A stretch of DNA of 5,340 nucleotides from NCBI GenBank assembly GCA_003542295.1, contig DPKX01000233.1:1-5340 (forward strand). Direction: 5' to 3'. The notes below the pieces were generated by a model. The model did not search any database. It saw only the letters and a list, made by a program, of their open reading frames with translations, and was not told the origin of the DNA. Shown here piece by piece: positions 1 through 5,340 of the stretch; the stretch's first letter is position 1; each line of letters starts with the position of its first letter. The translations under genes were made by a program, and so were the position numbers. The DNA comes from Candidatus Atribacter hydrocarboniphilus (GTDB lineage: Bacteria > Atribacterota > Atribacteria > Atribacterales > Atribacteraceae).

Positions 1-79
1 CCCAATATTACGATAAAATATTAACATAAGTGGGGGAAAATAATTTAAAGAATAATTGTGACACAATCTGAATGACGGA

Positions 80-115
80 TTTAGTAGGTGCATGATAAAT
101 CACTCCCTTACTAAA
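80..115. repeat. Imperfect palindrome, REP-like
   Basis: Two 17-base arms (80-96 and 99-115) flank a 2-base centre. Thirteen of 17 positions pair as Watson-Crick and one more as G-T. The outer seven bases (TTTAGTA against TACTAAA) and the inner four (TGAT against ATCA) are perfect, with mismatches clustered between. It resembles a decayed copy of a short palindromic intergenic element. Other copies in the genome would be needed to prove a family. Confidence 0.4.
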
Positions 116-133
116 GATTATTAAAAAAACGTA

Positions 134-155
134 GGGGTGACAATTTATTTCGCCC
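134..155. repeat. Short imperfect inverted repeat
   Basis: GGGTGA (135-140) pairs with TCGCCC (150-155) through six pairs, one of them G-T, around a 9-base AT-rich loop. It begins with GTAGGGGTGA (131-140), similar to the GTAGGTGCAT start (84-93) of the palindrome about 50 bases to the left, so the two may be diverged members of one element family. No T-run follows that would make it a convincing terminator. Confidence 0.3.
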
Positions 156-310
156 GGGTAAAAAAATTGGATTCTCACGTCACACAAAACGCTCCTCAGA
201 ATTCTCCCCCTCACCCCCTCAGCGCTTTCCGCTATTACTACCCCTCGGCGTTTTTCGCCATCCATTCTCCCCAAATGTAAAATCATCAAAGGTTCAGCTA
301 TAAGAAAAAC

Positions 311-350
311 TCCTGCTCAATCATACTCACTCATACTCGATCATTATCAA
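311..350 (+). repeat. Four tandem 10-bp units upstream of the flippase-like gene
   Basis: The stretch reads as four consecutive decamers: TCCTGCTCAA, TCATACTCAC, TCATACTCGA and TCATTATCAA. The middle two match at 8 of 10 positions and the outer two keep the TC..n..TC frame. The exact 10-bp period places each unit on the same face of the helix. The array ends about 20 bases before the putative -35 at 370, which is where an activator site could lie. A chance low-complexity tract is the alternative. Confidence 0.5.
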
Positions 351-369
351 CAAAAATCTTCAAAGGGAC

Positions 370-398
370 TTTTCGTCAGAAACCTATTACGGTACAAT
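370..398 (+). promoter_or_regulatory. Possible sigma-70-type promoter for the flippase-like gene
   Basis: TACAAT at 393-398 is a good -10 hexamer (one difference from TATAAT). At a 17-base spacing upstream lies TTTTCG (370-375), a poor -35 with three matches to TTGACA. Initiation near 405 would give a leader of about 75 nucleotides. The weak -35 beside phased repeats would suit an activator-dependent promoter, but this is inference. Confidence 0.35.
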
Positions 399-463
399 CT
401 TTTAAAATTCTGATTTCCACCAACTATCAAAAAAATAAGAATCACGACTTTCGAGCAAAACAC

Positions 464-468
464 AGGAG
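464..468 (+). promoter_or_regulatory. Ribosome binding site of the flippase-like gene
   Basis: AGGAG ends 10 bases before the ATG at 479. It is the only good Shine-Dalgarno match nearby and supports that start codon. Confidence 0.7.
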
Positions 469-478
469 AACGAGATAA

Positions 479-1567
479 ATGTCAGATGGACAAAAATATA
501 ATCCCCAAAAGATCATCAAACAAATCCTCATCTCGGTTTTCATCAGTTTAGGAACCATTATCGTAATTTTTTTAATTTTATCCTTTCGAGGAGTACCAAT
601 TGACTTCTCTCAATTCCAGCCAATCTGGCTGGTTGGGGGTTTTGCTTCAATCATCGTTGCCTGGCTAATCGATGCCCTTCGTTTATTCTTCACCACTCGT
701 GCCTGGGGGAAGCCAATTACTTATCGGAATAGCCTGACCGGGGTATTGTCCTGCTATTTTATGTCTTCTATAACTCCCTCCGCTACCGGCGGAAGTCCTG
801 CTGAAATGCTAATATTAAATCGGTCCGGAATGACCTGGGGTGAAGCTGGTTGCCTGACAGCTATTTGCGGCATTCTCTACCAAGTCACCCTTTTAATTCT
901 TCTTTTGGTTTTAGTTTTGGTTTTCGGTGTTCATTTCGCTTTGAGGGGTATCCTTCTCCACCTTCTCTATTCTTTTCTCATTTTCTATAGTACTTTGACT
1001 TTTCTTCTCTTATTTTTTTTAAATCGGTTGGACTTGGTTAACCGCTTAGTTCACTGGGGAATGAGATTCGCCAATCGGCGCTTCCCTAAGCTCAAATTTT
1101 CAGAAGAAAGCGTTTTAAATTGGGTAAATGATTTTTTTGCTGATTTTAAAAATGGGTTTCGAATTCTCTTTATCAATAAACCTCAGTACCTTATCTTAAA
1201 CATTATTGGTTATAGCTTTTACTTTGTATGTTTTTTTTCAGTTGCCTTTTTCGCCCTTCAATCACTTGGGGTTTTTGTTCCCTTAAAACAAGTATTGGTC
1301 AATCAAATCCCCCTCTACCTGGTTTTCGGCTTCTTACCAACTCCTGGAGCGTCGGGAGTAGTCGAGCTTTCCATCAGTTCGGTTTTTCTCTCTTCAACCG
1401 GTCCAGAGAAAATCAGCTTATTCATTTTATTCTGGCGTTTTATAACCTTCTTTTTGACCATGATGGTTGGAGCTATGACTTTTTTCCGAGTTCTCTTCGC
1501 CATCGGGAAAAAGATAACTCAGGTTGCTCCTTCGGCTAAAGCTGCCATGAATGGAGAAAAACAGTAA
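479..1567 (+). CDS. Polytopic membrane protein, LPG_synthase_TM / flippase-like family
   Basis: This 362-residue integral membrane protein belongs to the family that includes the membrane half of MprF (Pfam LPG_synthase_TM, also called UPF0104 or YbhN-like). Seen directly: a short charged N-terminus, hydrophobic segments near residues 14-36, 50-70, 122-150, 156-181, 233-262 and 312-340, with shorter ones near 86-98 and 272-290. Two family signatures are present: TPSATGGSPAE (99-109) and, late in the protein, PTPGASGVVE (287-296). The soluble aminoacyl-transferase domain of full MprF is absent, so it should not be called a lysyl-phosphatidylglycerol synthase. Members are thought to move or help modify lipids or lipid-linked sugars in the cytoplasmic membrane; the substrate here cannot be inferred. 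ATG start with AGGAG 10 bases upstream. It appears monocistronic and converges on the TPR gene. The coding strand is very T-rich, with two runs of eight T that keep the frame. Confidence 0.9.
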   Translation: MSDGQKYNPQKIIKQILISVFISLGTIIVIFLILSFRGVPIDFSQFQPIWLVGGFASIIVAWLIDALRLFFTTRAWGKPITYRNSLTGVLSCYFMSSITPSATGGSPAEMLILNRSGMTWGEAGCLTAICGILYQVTLLILLLVLVLVFGVHFALRGILLHLLYSFLIFYSTLTFLLLFFLNRLDLVNRLVHWGMRFANRRFPKLKFSEESVLNWVNDFFADFKNGFRILFINKPQYLILNIIGYSFYFVCFFSVAFFALQSLGVFVPLKQVLVNQIPLYLVFGFLPTPGASGVVELSISSVFLSSTGPEKISLFILFWRFITFFLTMMVGAMTFFRVLFAIGKKITQVAPSAKAAMNGEKQ

Positions 1568-1576
1568 ACTCAACCT

Positions 1577-3082
1577 TTAATTATTCGATTCTTGGGCTTC
1601 GACTTCGTGCTCTCTTGACCTTCCGGTAATTTCGTTCATCAGGGCATCGGCTAACTTTTTGTTTATCGACAGCAGGTAATCGTATTCTCGCATCGCTGTT
1701 TCTTTGTCATCGAGTCTCAACGAAACCAATCCTACGTTATAATGAGAAATATCATAGTCTGGCTTAATTCGTAAGGCCTTTCGATAAGAATTCAGCGCGG
1801 CTAAATACCTTCCAATTTCAAGATAGGAATTCCCTAAGTTATTCCAGGCTTCATAGTCTTGGGGATTTAATTCAACAACCTTCAGGAAAGGATCTATCGA
1901 CTTGTAATAATTTCCCTGGTTATAGTAAATATTAGCAATGTTATAGAGACTGGTCGTGTAGTTGGGGTCAATTTCAACTGCTTTTCCATATGCTTCCAGC
2001 GCCTTTTCATAGTTTTCCAACGCTTCATAGACATTGCCTAAGTTATTAAAAGCTGCGATGTAATTGGGATCTAATCCTACTGCCTTAGTGTGGCTTTCAA
2101 TGGCTTTTTGGAAATCCTGCATATCATAATAAACGTTTCCTAATTCGTAATAGATTTCAGGGTCTTCAGGAATCAATTGCAAGGCTTCTTGGTACTGCAA
2201 TATAGCGCTCTGGGAATCACCTAAATCTCGGTAGGCCAAACCGGCGTTAAAGTAAGCATTGGCGTAATAGGGATCAATCTCAATCACTTTTTGATAGGCT
2301 TCGATAGCAGCTTCGGTATTTCCTAACTCCGAAAGAGCATTGCCCAGATTATTTAAGGCATCAACGTATTCTGGATCTAAATCTAAAGCCTCTTTATATT
2401 GTTCAATAGCTAGGTCGTAATTACGGTTACGATAATAAATATTTCCCAAATTATAATATGGCAAAGGACTTCTTGGCTGAGCAGCAGCCGCTTTGAAATA
2501 GGCTTTTTCAGCTTCTTCAGTTTGATTGAGATAATAATAAACATTACCCAAATTATTTAAGGCGTCAAAATATTTCGGAACGATCTCAACCGCTTTGAGA
2601 TAAGCGTCTCGGGCTTTTGCAAAATTTTGTAGATCGTAATAAACATTTCCAAGGTTATAATGTACTTCGGGTTGGCTGTTATTGAGGGAAATCGACTTAT
2701 CATAAGCATCAATCGCCATCTGGTAATTTCTCATATCATAATAAAGATTACCGATTTCATACCAAACCCGAGGGTCTTTATTGTCCAACTGCAGTACCAA
2801 TTGATAGGCTTCTTCGGCTTCATCGTAAAAACCTTGAGATCGATAGGCAGCAGCCAGGTTTTGCCACCCTATTTTGTTGTTTTTATCACTTGCTAATCCT
2901 TTTTCTAACGCTTGAACGGCATCTTGAAACATACCCAGGCGAAAATAGGACAATCCTAATTCAACCAAGTCTGGTTGATTGTTTTCAGTTGAGGATTGGT
3001 TTTGGGCATAAACCCATCCGCTTTGAAGAACGAAAAACCAAGAAAAAGCTATCATGATTGAAATGAAAAAAAATTTTCTCAT
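1577..3082 (-). CDS. Exported tetratricopeptide (TPR) repeat protein
   Basis: From the ATG at 3082 the product has 501 residues. Residues 1-26 form a signal peptide: MRK, a hydrophobic core rich in Phe and Ile, then VYA before QN as a likely signal peptidase I site. After a short Asn/Ser/Gln-rich linker, 13 TPR units of exactly 34 residues run without a gap from about 37 to 478, most with the YxxLGNxYY...A...Y.KA...DP pattern, and a 23-residue polar tail ends the protein. TPR superhelices bind other proteins or peptides; there is no catalytic domain, so the likely role is an extracytoplasmic scaffold with unknown partner. The start was chosen because AGGAGG lies 7 bases upstream and it places the signal peptide at the N-terminus. 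An in-frame ATG at 3199 would add 39 residues but has no Shine-Dalgarno and would bury the signal peptide. The gene probably has its own promoter. Confidence 0.9.
   Translation of the reverse strand: MRKFFFISIMIAFSWFFVLQSGWVYAQNQSSTENNQPDLVELGLSYFRLGMFQDAVQALEKGLASDKNNKIGWQNLAAAYRSQGFYDEAEEAYQLVLQLDNKDPRVWYEIGNLYYDMRNYQMAIDAYDKSISLNNSQPEVHYNLGNVYYDLQNFAKARDAYLKAVEIVPKYFDALNNLGNVYYYLNQTEEAEKAYFKAAAAQPRSPLPYYNLGNIYYRNRNYDLAIEQYKEALDLDPEYVDALNNLGNALSELGNTEAAIEAYQKVIEIDPYYANAYFNAGLAYRDLGDSQSAILQYQEALQLIPEDPEIYYELGNVYYDMQDFQKAIESHTKAVGLDPNYIAAFNNLGNVYEALENYEKALEAYGKAVEIDPNYTTSLYNIANIYYNQGNYYKSIDPFLKVVELNPQDYEAWNNLGNSYLEIGRYLAALNSYRKALRIKPDYDISHYNVGLVSLRLDDKETAMREYDYLLSINKKLADALMNEITGRSREHEVEAQESNN
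1649..2974 (-). repeat. Thirteen-unit 102-bp TPR-coding tandem array
   Basis: Each 34-residue TPR unit is encoded by 102 bases, and 13 units follow one another with no insertion or deletion. Units starting with an NNLGN helix (5, 7, 10 and 12) are interspersed with units starting YYxLGNxYY (4, 6, 9). Units 2-3 resemble 8-9 closely (LQL..DP..YE.GN.YYDM), and units 4-5 resemble 9-10, which suggests growth by block duplication. DNA identity has largely decayed, so this is not a recent expansion. Confidence 0.85.
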
Positions 3083-3089
3083 GGCTGAC

Positions 3090-3095
3090 CCTCCT
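3090..3095 (-). promoter_or_regulatory. Ribosome binding site deciding the TPR gene start
   Basis: On the minus strand AGGAGG sits 7 bases before the ATG at 3082, a near-ideal Shine-Dalgarno. It favours this ATG over the in-frame ATG at 3199. Confidence 0.8.
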
Positions 3096-3128
3096 CTTAA
3101 CCATGTTTTAAAAAAAGTTGGTATTTTG

Positions 3129-3181
3129 AAAAATCTAAGAACTTCTGGAATTCCGATCATGTCAATTATTGGGCTTAGATT
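3129..3181 (-). terminator. Weak hairpin with T-run in the nadE-TPR gap
   Basis: AATCTAAG (3174-3181 on the minus strand) can pair with CTTAGATT (3132-3139), a perfect 8-bp stem around a 34-base loop, followed by a TTTTTC tract in the minus direction. It could end nadE transcripts. If the promoter at 3208 is real, it lies in the TPR gene leader and could act as an attenuator. The stem is AT-rich and the loop long, so it may do nothing. Confidence 0.25.
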
Positions 3182-3207
3182 GCTGAAACATTTCGCCATT
3201 GTTTTTC

Positions 3208-3239
3208 ATTATATCGTATTCAAACCCTCAAATTGACAA
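3208..3239 (-). promoter_or_regulatory. Possible promoter of the TPR gene
   Basis: A perfect TATAAT lies at 3208-3213 on the minus strand. The best -35 match, TTGTCA at 3234-3239, is 20 bases away, longer than the usual 16-18, so strength is uncertain. Initiation near 3200 would give a leader of about 118 nucleotides before the ATG at 3082. Confidence 0.4.
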
Positions 3240-3280
3240 TAAAATTCAAGGAGAAATGAAATTATTTGCGGAAAAAGATT

Positions 3281-4939
3281 TCAGTATGAATAGTCAGCAG
3301 CAATAGGCATTCGTCTGCCACTTCCGAAGGCTTTAGAGGTAACCTTCAATCCTGGTGGTGCTTGTTTTCTTTTATATTCATTCTGGTCAATCCTTTTCAC
3401 CGTCCATAACACCGTCTTGCGATCAAATCCTCGAGCAGCTATCTCCTCTATGGAAAGGCCATCCTCAATCCACAACTCAATAATTTGATCTAAGACTGGA
3501 TAAGGTGGAAGAGTGTCTTGGTCATATTGATTGGGTTTTAATTCCGCCGATGGGGCTTTTTGAATAATTTCTTGGGGTATTATTTCGCTTTTATGGTTGA
3601 CGTATTCAGCAATTTGATAAACCATGGTTTTTGGAACATCCGAAAGGACCGCCAATCCTCCGCTCATATCACCATAAAGAGTACAGTAACCGGTAGCCAT
3701 TTCACTTTTATTTCCAGTTGATAATAAAAGATAGCCGTATTTATTCGAAAAAGCCATGAGAATATTTCCGCGTATCCGTGCTTGCAAATTCTCTTCAGTG
3801 GTATCCATCTTGGTTTCGGCAAAGTTTTTGAAAAGTGTTTTTATATAAGAGAAGTAAATCGATGATATCGGGATCACTTCAAAGGTAATCCCGAGATTTT
3901 CACTCAACCTTTGGGAATATTCAATGCTCCCTGCCGAAGAATACGGTGAGGGCATTGAAACACCTAAAACGTTTCTCGACCCCACTGCACGAGCGGCAAT
4001 AACTGCGGTTAAAGACGAATCGATCCCTCCCGACAAGCCAATGACGGCTTTTTTAAAACCACACTTCTTCATATAATCTTGAACACCTAGCACTAAAGCA
4101 TCAAATATCGTCTCGATTGAATCCTGAAAGTGATCTCCTATTAGAGTTGATTGATCTTCCAAATCAACAATCCCAGCCCATTCCCGGAAACCTGGCGCTT
4201 TCTTGATGAGATCTCCCTGATTATTGCATACCAGACTTTTCCCATCAAAAATCAGGTCATCATTCCCTCCAACCTGATTGACATAAACAAAGGGCAAATG
4301 GAAACGCTGTGAATGATTGTGAATCAATCGAAAACGTACCTTTTCTTTGTCAATTTGAAAAGGAGAAGCGGAAATATTGAGAAGGCAGGTCGCTCCTTTT
4401 TCAGCCATAACTTGAATGGGGTCAAGCTGATACCTTCGGCCTTTCGGCCAAAATTCCGGGTCATTCCAGGCATCTTCACAAACACTGATCCCTAAAAGCT
4501 CCCCTTTAAAAGATACCAATTCCTGTTGTTGGGCGGGATCAAAATATCTGGTTTCGTCAAAAACATCGTAAGTTGGCAAAAGGGACTTGTTTTGCTGGTG
4601 AATTATTTTCCCTCGATAAGCCAGAAGAGCAGCATTAACCAATCCCTTTCCTTGTTTCTCACCAGTGGGAAGAGGTAATCCAAATACTATTCCAGGATGA
4701 GAAGAGCTTGATGTCAGGGCAACAAGCTCTTCTTTGGCTTTTCGAATCTGATCGATAAACCACCAACGCTCCAGAAGGTCTTTGGGGGGGTATCCAACCA
4801 CACATAATTCTGGAAATACAACTAAATCGGATTTTTGAGAAATCAGTTTATGGTAGAATTGCTTTATTTTCTGAACATTGCCTTCAATATGACCCACTTT
4901 GGGGTTTATTTGCGCAATACCAATTTTTAGGATATTCAA
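3281..4939 (-). CDS. nadE: Glutamine-dependent NAD+ synthetase (two-domain NadE)
   Basis: This cytoplasmic enzyme makes NAD+ from deamido-NAD (nicotinate adenine dinucleotide), ATP and glutamine, the last step of NAD synthesis. With the TTG start at 4939 it has 552 residues, normal for the two-domain type. Residues about 4-265 form a nitrilase-like glutaminase with its Glu-Lys-Cys triad: E44 (VVFPEL), K118 (QNKSLLP) and C154 (ISVCEDAW). Residues about 275-552 form the synthetase domain, with the ATP pyrophosphatase loop SGGIDSS (303-309), RIRGNILM (388-395), STGNKSEMATGY (407-418) and the C-terminal RRMPIAADY. All key residues are present. The start is uncertain: no ATG precedes the catalytic region. 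TTG at 4939 gives MNILKIGIAQINP, as in relatives; TTG at 5017 would add 26 unrelated residues and overlap the dehydrogenase gene. A run of seven C in the coding strand (4784-4790) encodes the conserved YPPKD. Probably co-transcribed with the dehydrogenase gene 68 bases upstream. Confidence 0.95.
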   Translation of the reverse strand: MNILKIGIAQINPKVGHIEGNVQKIKQFYHKLISQKSDLVVFPELCVVGYPPKDLLERWWFIDQIRKAKEELVALTSSSSHPGIVFGLPLPTGEKQGKGLVNAALLAYRGKIIHQQNKSLLPTYDVFDETRYFDPAQQQELVSFKGELLGISVCEDAWNDPEFWPKGRRYQLDPIQVMAEKGATCLLNISASPFQIDKEKVRFRLIHNHSQRFHLPFVYVNQVGGNDDLIFDGKSLVCNNQGDLIKKAPGFREWAGIVDLEDQSTLIGDHFQDSIETIFDALVLGVQDYMKKCGFKKAVIGLSGGIDSSLTAVIAARAVGSRNVLGVSMPSPYSSAGSIEYSQRLSENLGITFEVIPISSIYFSYIKTLFKNFAETKMDTTEENLQARIRGNILMAFSNKYGYLLLSTGNKSEMATGYCTLYGDMSGGLAVLSDVPKTMVYQIAEYVNHKSEIIPQEIIQKAPSAELKPNQYDQDTLPPYPVLDQIIELWIEDGLSIEEIAARGFDRKTVLWTVKRIDQNEYKRKQAPPGLKVTSKAFGSGRRMPIAADYSY

Positions 4940-4940
4940 C

Positions 4941-4947
4941 CCTCCCC
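4941..4947 (-). promoter_or_regulatory. Strong Shine-Dalgarno sequence near the nadE start
   Basis: GGGGAGG on the minus strand ends only one base before the TTG at 4939 but exactly 7 bases before an in-frame ATC at 4933. A second purine motif, AGGGAG (4952-4957), is 12 bases before the TTG. The spacing leaves the true initiation codon unsettled. Confidence 0.5.
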
Positions 4948-4954
4948 AAAACTC

Positions 4955-4988
4955 CCTCTCTCGTACCTCAACAGCAGCACGAGAGAGG
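4955..4988 (-). promoter_or_regulatory. Perfect 10-bp hairpin in the dehydrogenase-nadE gap
   Basis: On the minus strand CCTCTCTCGT (4979-4988) pairs perfectly with ACGAGAGAGG (4955-4964) around a 14-base loop, and three more inner pairs (two of them G-U) are possible. It sits wholly between the dehydrogenase stop and the proposed nadE start. Only four T follow, and not directly, so a simple intrinsic terminator is unlikely. Its 3' arm touches the AGGGAG motif, so it could modulate nadE translation or protect the upstream mRNA; both roles are inference. Confidence 0.55.
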
Positions 4989-5007
4989 ATATAATTCAGT
5001 TGTTTCT

Positions 5008-5340
5008 TTAAACCCAACCTCTTAACTTCATCGCCTCAACAACTCTTTCAACGGCTACGATATAAGCTGCTTGACGCATATTGATTGAATATTTTTTTGA
5101 AGTCAGGTGAACCGCATGGTAGGCACTGGTCATTTTCTTGTTCAAACAATCATAAACTCGGTCTACGTCCCAGTAGTACATATAGAAATTCTGAACCATT
5201 TCCAGGTAAGAAACCGTCACTCCTCCGGCATTGCAGAGGAAATCTGGAATAACATGAACTCCGTTTTCGAACAAAACATCATCGGCTTCAGGAGTTGTCG
5301 GCCCATTAGCCAGTTCGGCTACAATTCGAGCTTTTATAGA
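5008..5340 (-). CDS. Glutamate / amino-acid dehydrogenase, C-terminal part (cut by window edge)
   Basis: Only the last 110 residues are in the window; the gene enters from beyond 5340, so about three quarters of a usual 410-430-residue protein is missing. The product is an NAD(P)-dependent dehydrogenase of the Glu/Leu/Phe/Val family that deaminates glutamate to 2-oxoglutarate and ammonia, or the reverse. Diagnostic stretches are [36 protein letters not shown] (the part contributing to the cofactor and substrate cleft) and the C-terminal [13 protein letters not shown] followed by MKLRGWV, typical of bacterial and archaeal glutamate dehydrogenases. Glutamate is the most likely substrate, but the specificity residues in the N-terminal domain cannot be seen, and a gene symbol (gdhA or gudB type) cannot be chosen safely. 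It is followed on the same strand after 68 bases by nadE, with the 10-bp hairpin between, suggesting one operon. Confidence 0.93.
   Translation of the reverse strand, partial: SIKARIVAELANGPTTPEADDVLFENGVHVIPDFLCNAGGVTVSYLEMVQNFYMYYWDVDRVYDCLNKKMTSAYHAVHLTSKKYSINMRQAAYIVAVERVVEAMKLRGWV

Larger units (their letters stand above)
1..478. other. Gene-free region upstream of the flippase-like gene
   Basis: No reading frame here looks like a protein. The longest open stretch (289 down to 8, minus strand) has no Shine-Dalgarno sequence, no recognisable domain, and crosses several inverted repeats. What can be seen is an AT-rich left end with a 13-bp palindrome (55-67), two imperfect palindromes (80-115 and 134-155), a pyrimidine mirror repeat (204-220), two tiny GC hairpins (221-233 and 247-259), four tandem decamers (311-350), a weak promoter (370-398) and the ribosome binding site of the next gene (464-468). 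The stretch from 80 to 260 resembles worn interspersed intergenic repeats of the kind many environmental bacteria carry; that is an impression from sequence style, not a database match. Confidence 0.6.

Noticed and set aside
4..22. Two AATATT hexamers at 4-9 and 17-22
   Set aside because: Short AT-only palindromes in an AT-rich spacer are expected by chance.
8..289. A 93-codon open frame on the minus strand in the left region
   Set aside because: It has no Shine-Dalgarno before its ATG, no recognisable domain, an erratic composition and covers several inverted repeats and the C-rich tract, as expected of an open frame by chance in spacer DNA.
479..1567. Calling the membrane protein a full MprF lysyl-phosphatidylglycerol synthase
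   Set aside because: The protein ends after the membrane region; the soluble lysyl-transferase domain is missing.
3083..3199. A 39-residue N-terminal extension of the TPR protein from an ATG at 3199
   Set aside because: No Shine-Dalgarno precedes it, whereas AGGAGG lies 7 bases before the ATG at 3082, where a textbook signal peptide begins.
3233..3306. A + strand TTGACA, AAGGAG and ATG reading a 16-residue peptide (3256-3306)
   Set aside because: The Shine-Dalgarno is only two bases from the ATG, no -10 fits the TTGACA, and the peptide runs into the end of nadE on the opposite strand with no sign of selection.
4940..5017. Coding extension of nadE to the TTG at 5017
   Set aside because: The 26 extra residues do not resemble the family N-terminus, the segment encodes a perfect hairpin, and it would overlap the dehydrogenase gene. 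I kept it only as an alternative.
1..5340. CRISPR arrays, tRNA or rRNA genes, insertion sequences, defence or biosynthetic gene clusters
   Set aside because: No regularly spaced repeats with unique spacers, no cloverleaf or rRNA-like stretch, no transposase and no defence-type domain were seen; the genes are an envelope protein, a TPR scaffold and primary metabolism.

Overview
This is a bacterial chromosomal window of modest GC content (roughly 40 % by eye). It carries four protein-coding genes, one cut by the right edge, and a gene-free stretch of about 480 bases on the left. Shine-Dalgarno sequences and a signal peptide point to a bacterium. No gene fixes the phylum; an uncultured anaerobic or thermophile-related lineage such as Atribacterota is only an impression.

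Left to right: 1-478 has no convincing gene but holds small palindromes, a mirror-symmetric pyrimidine tract, four tandem 10-bp units and a weak promoter. Next, on the + strand, is a polytopic membrane protein of the LPG_synthase_TM / flippase-like family (479-1567). It converges, with only 9 bases between stop codons, on a minus-strand gene for an exported protein made almost entirely of 13 back-to-back TPR units (1577-3082). A 198-base gap with a likely promoter and leader separates this from nadE, the two-domain glutamine-dependent NAD+ synthetase (3281-4939, minus). Upstream of nadE on the same strand is the C-terminal quarter of a glutamate/amino-acid dehydrogenase (5008 to beyond 5340).

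The dehydrogenase and nadE are probably co-transcribed. They fit together loosely: one interconverts glutamate and 2-oxoglutarate with NAD(P), the other uses glutamine nitrogen to make NAD+. The flippase-like and TPR genes have no visible link to them beyond position.

The window looks mostly like ordinary core metabolism and envelope genes, and I see no evidence for a new multi-gene system. The points most worth a second look are the nadE translation start (no in-frame ATG, with a strong Shine-Dalgarno placed for an ATC codon), the perfect 10-bp hairpin in the dehydrogenase-nadE gap, and the phased decamers upstream of the membrane protein gene.
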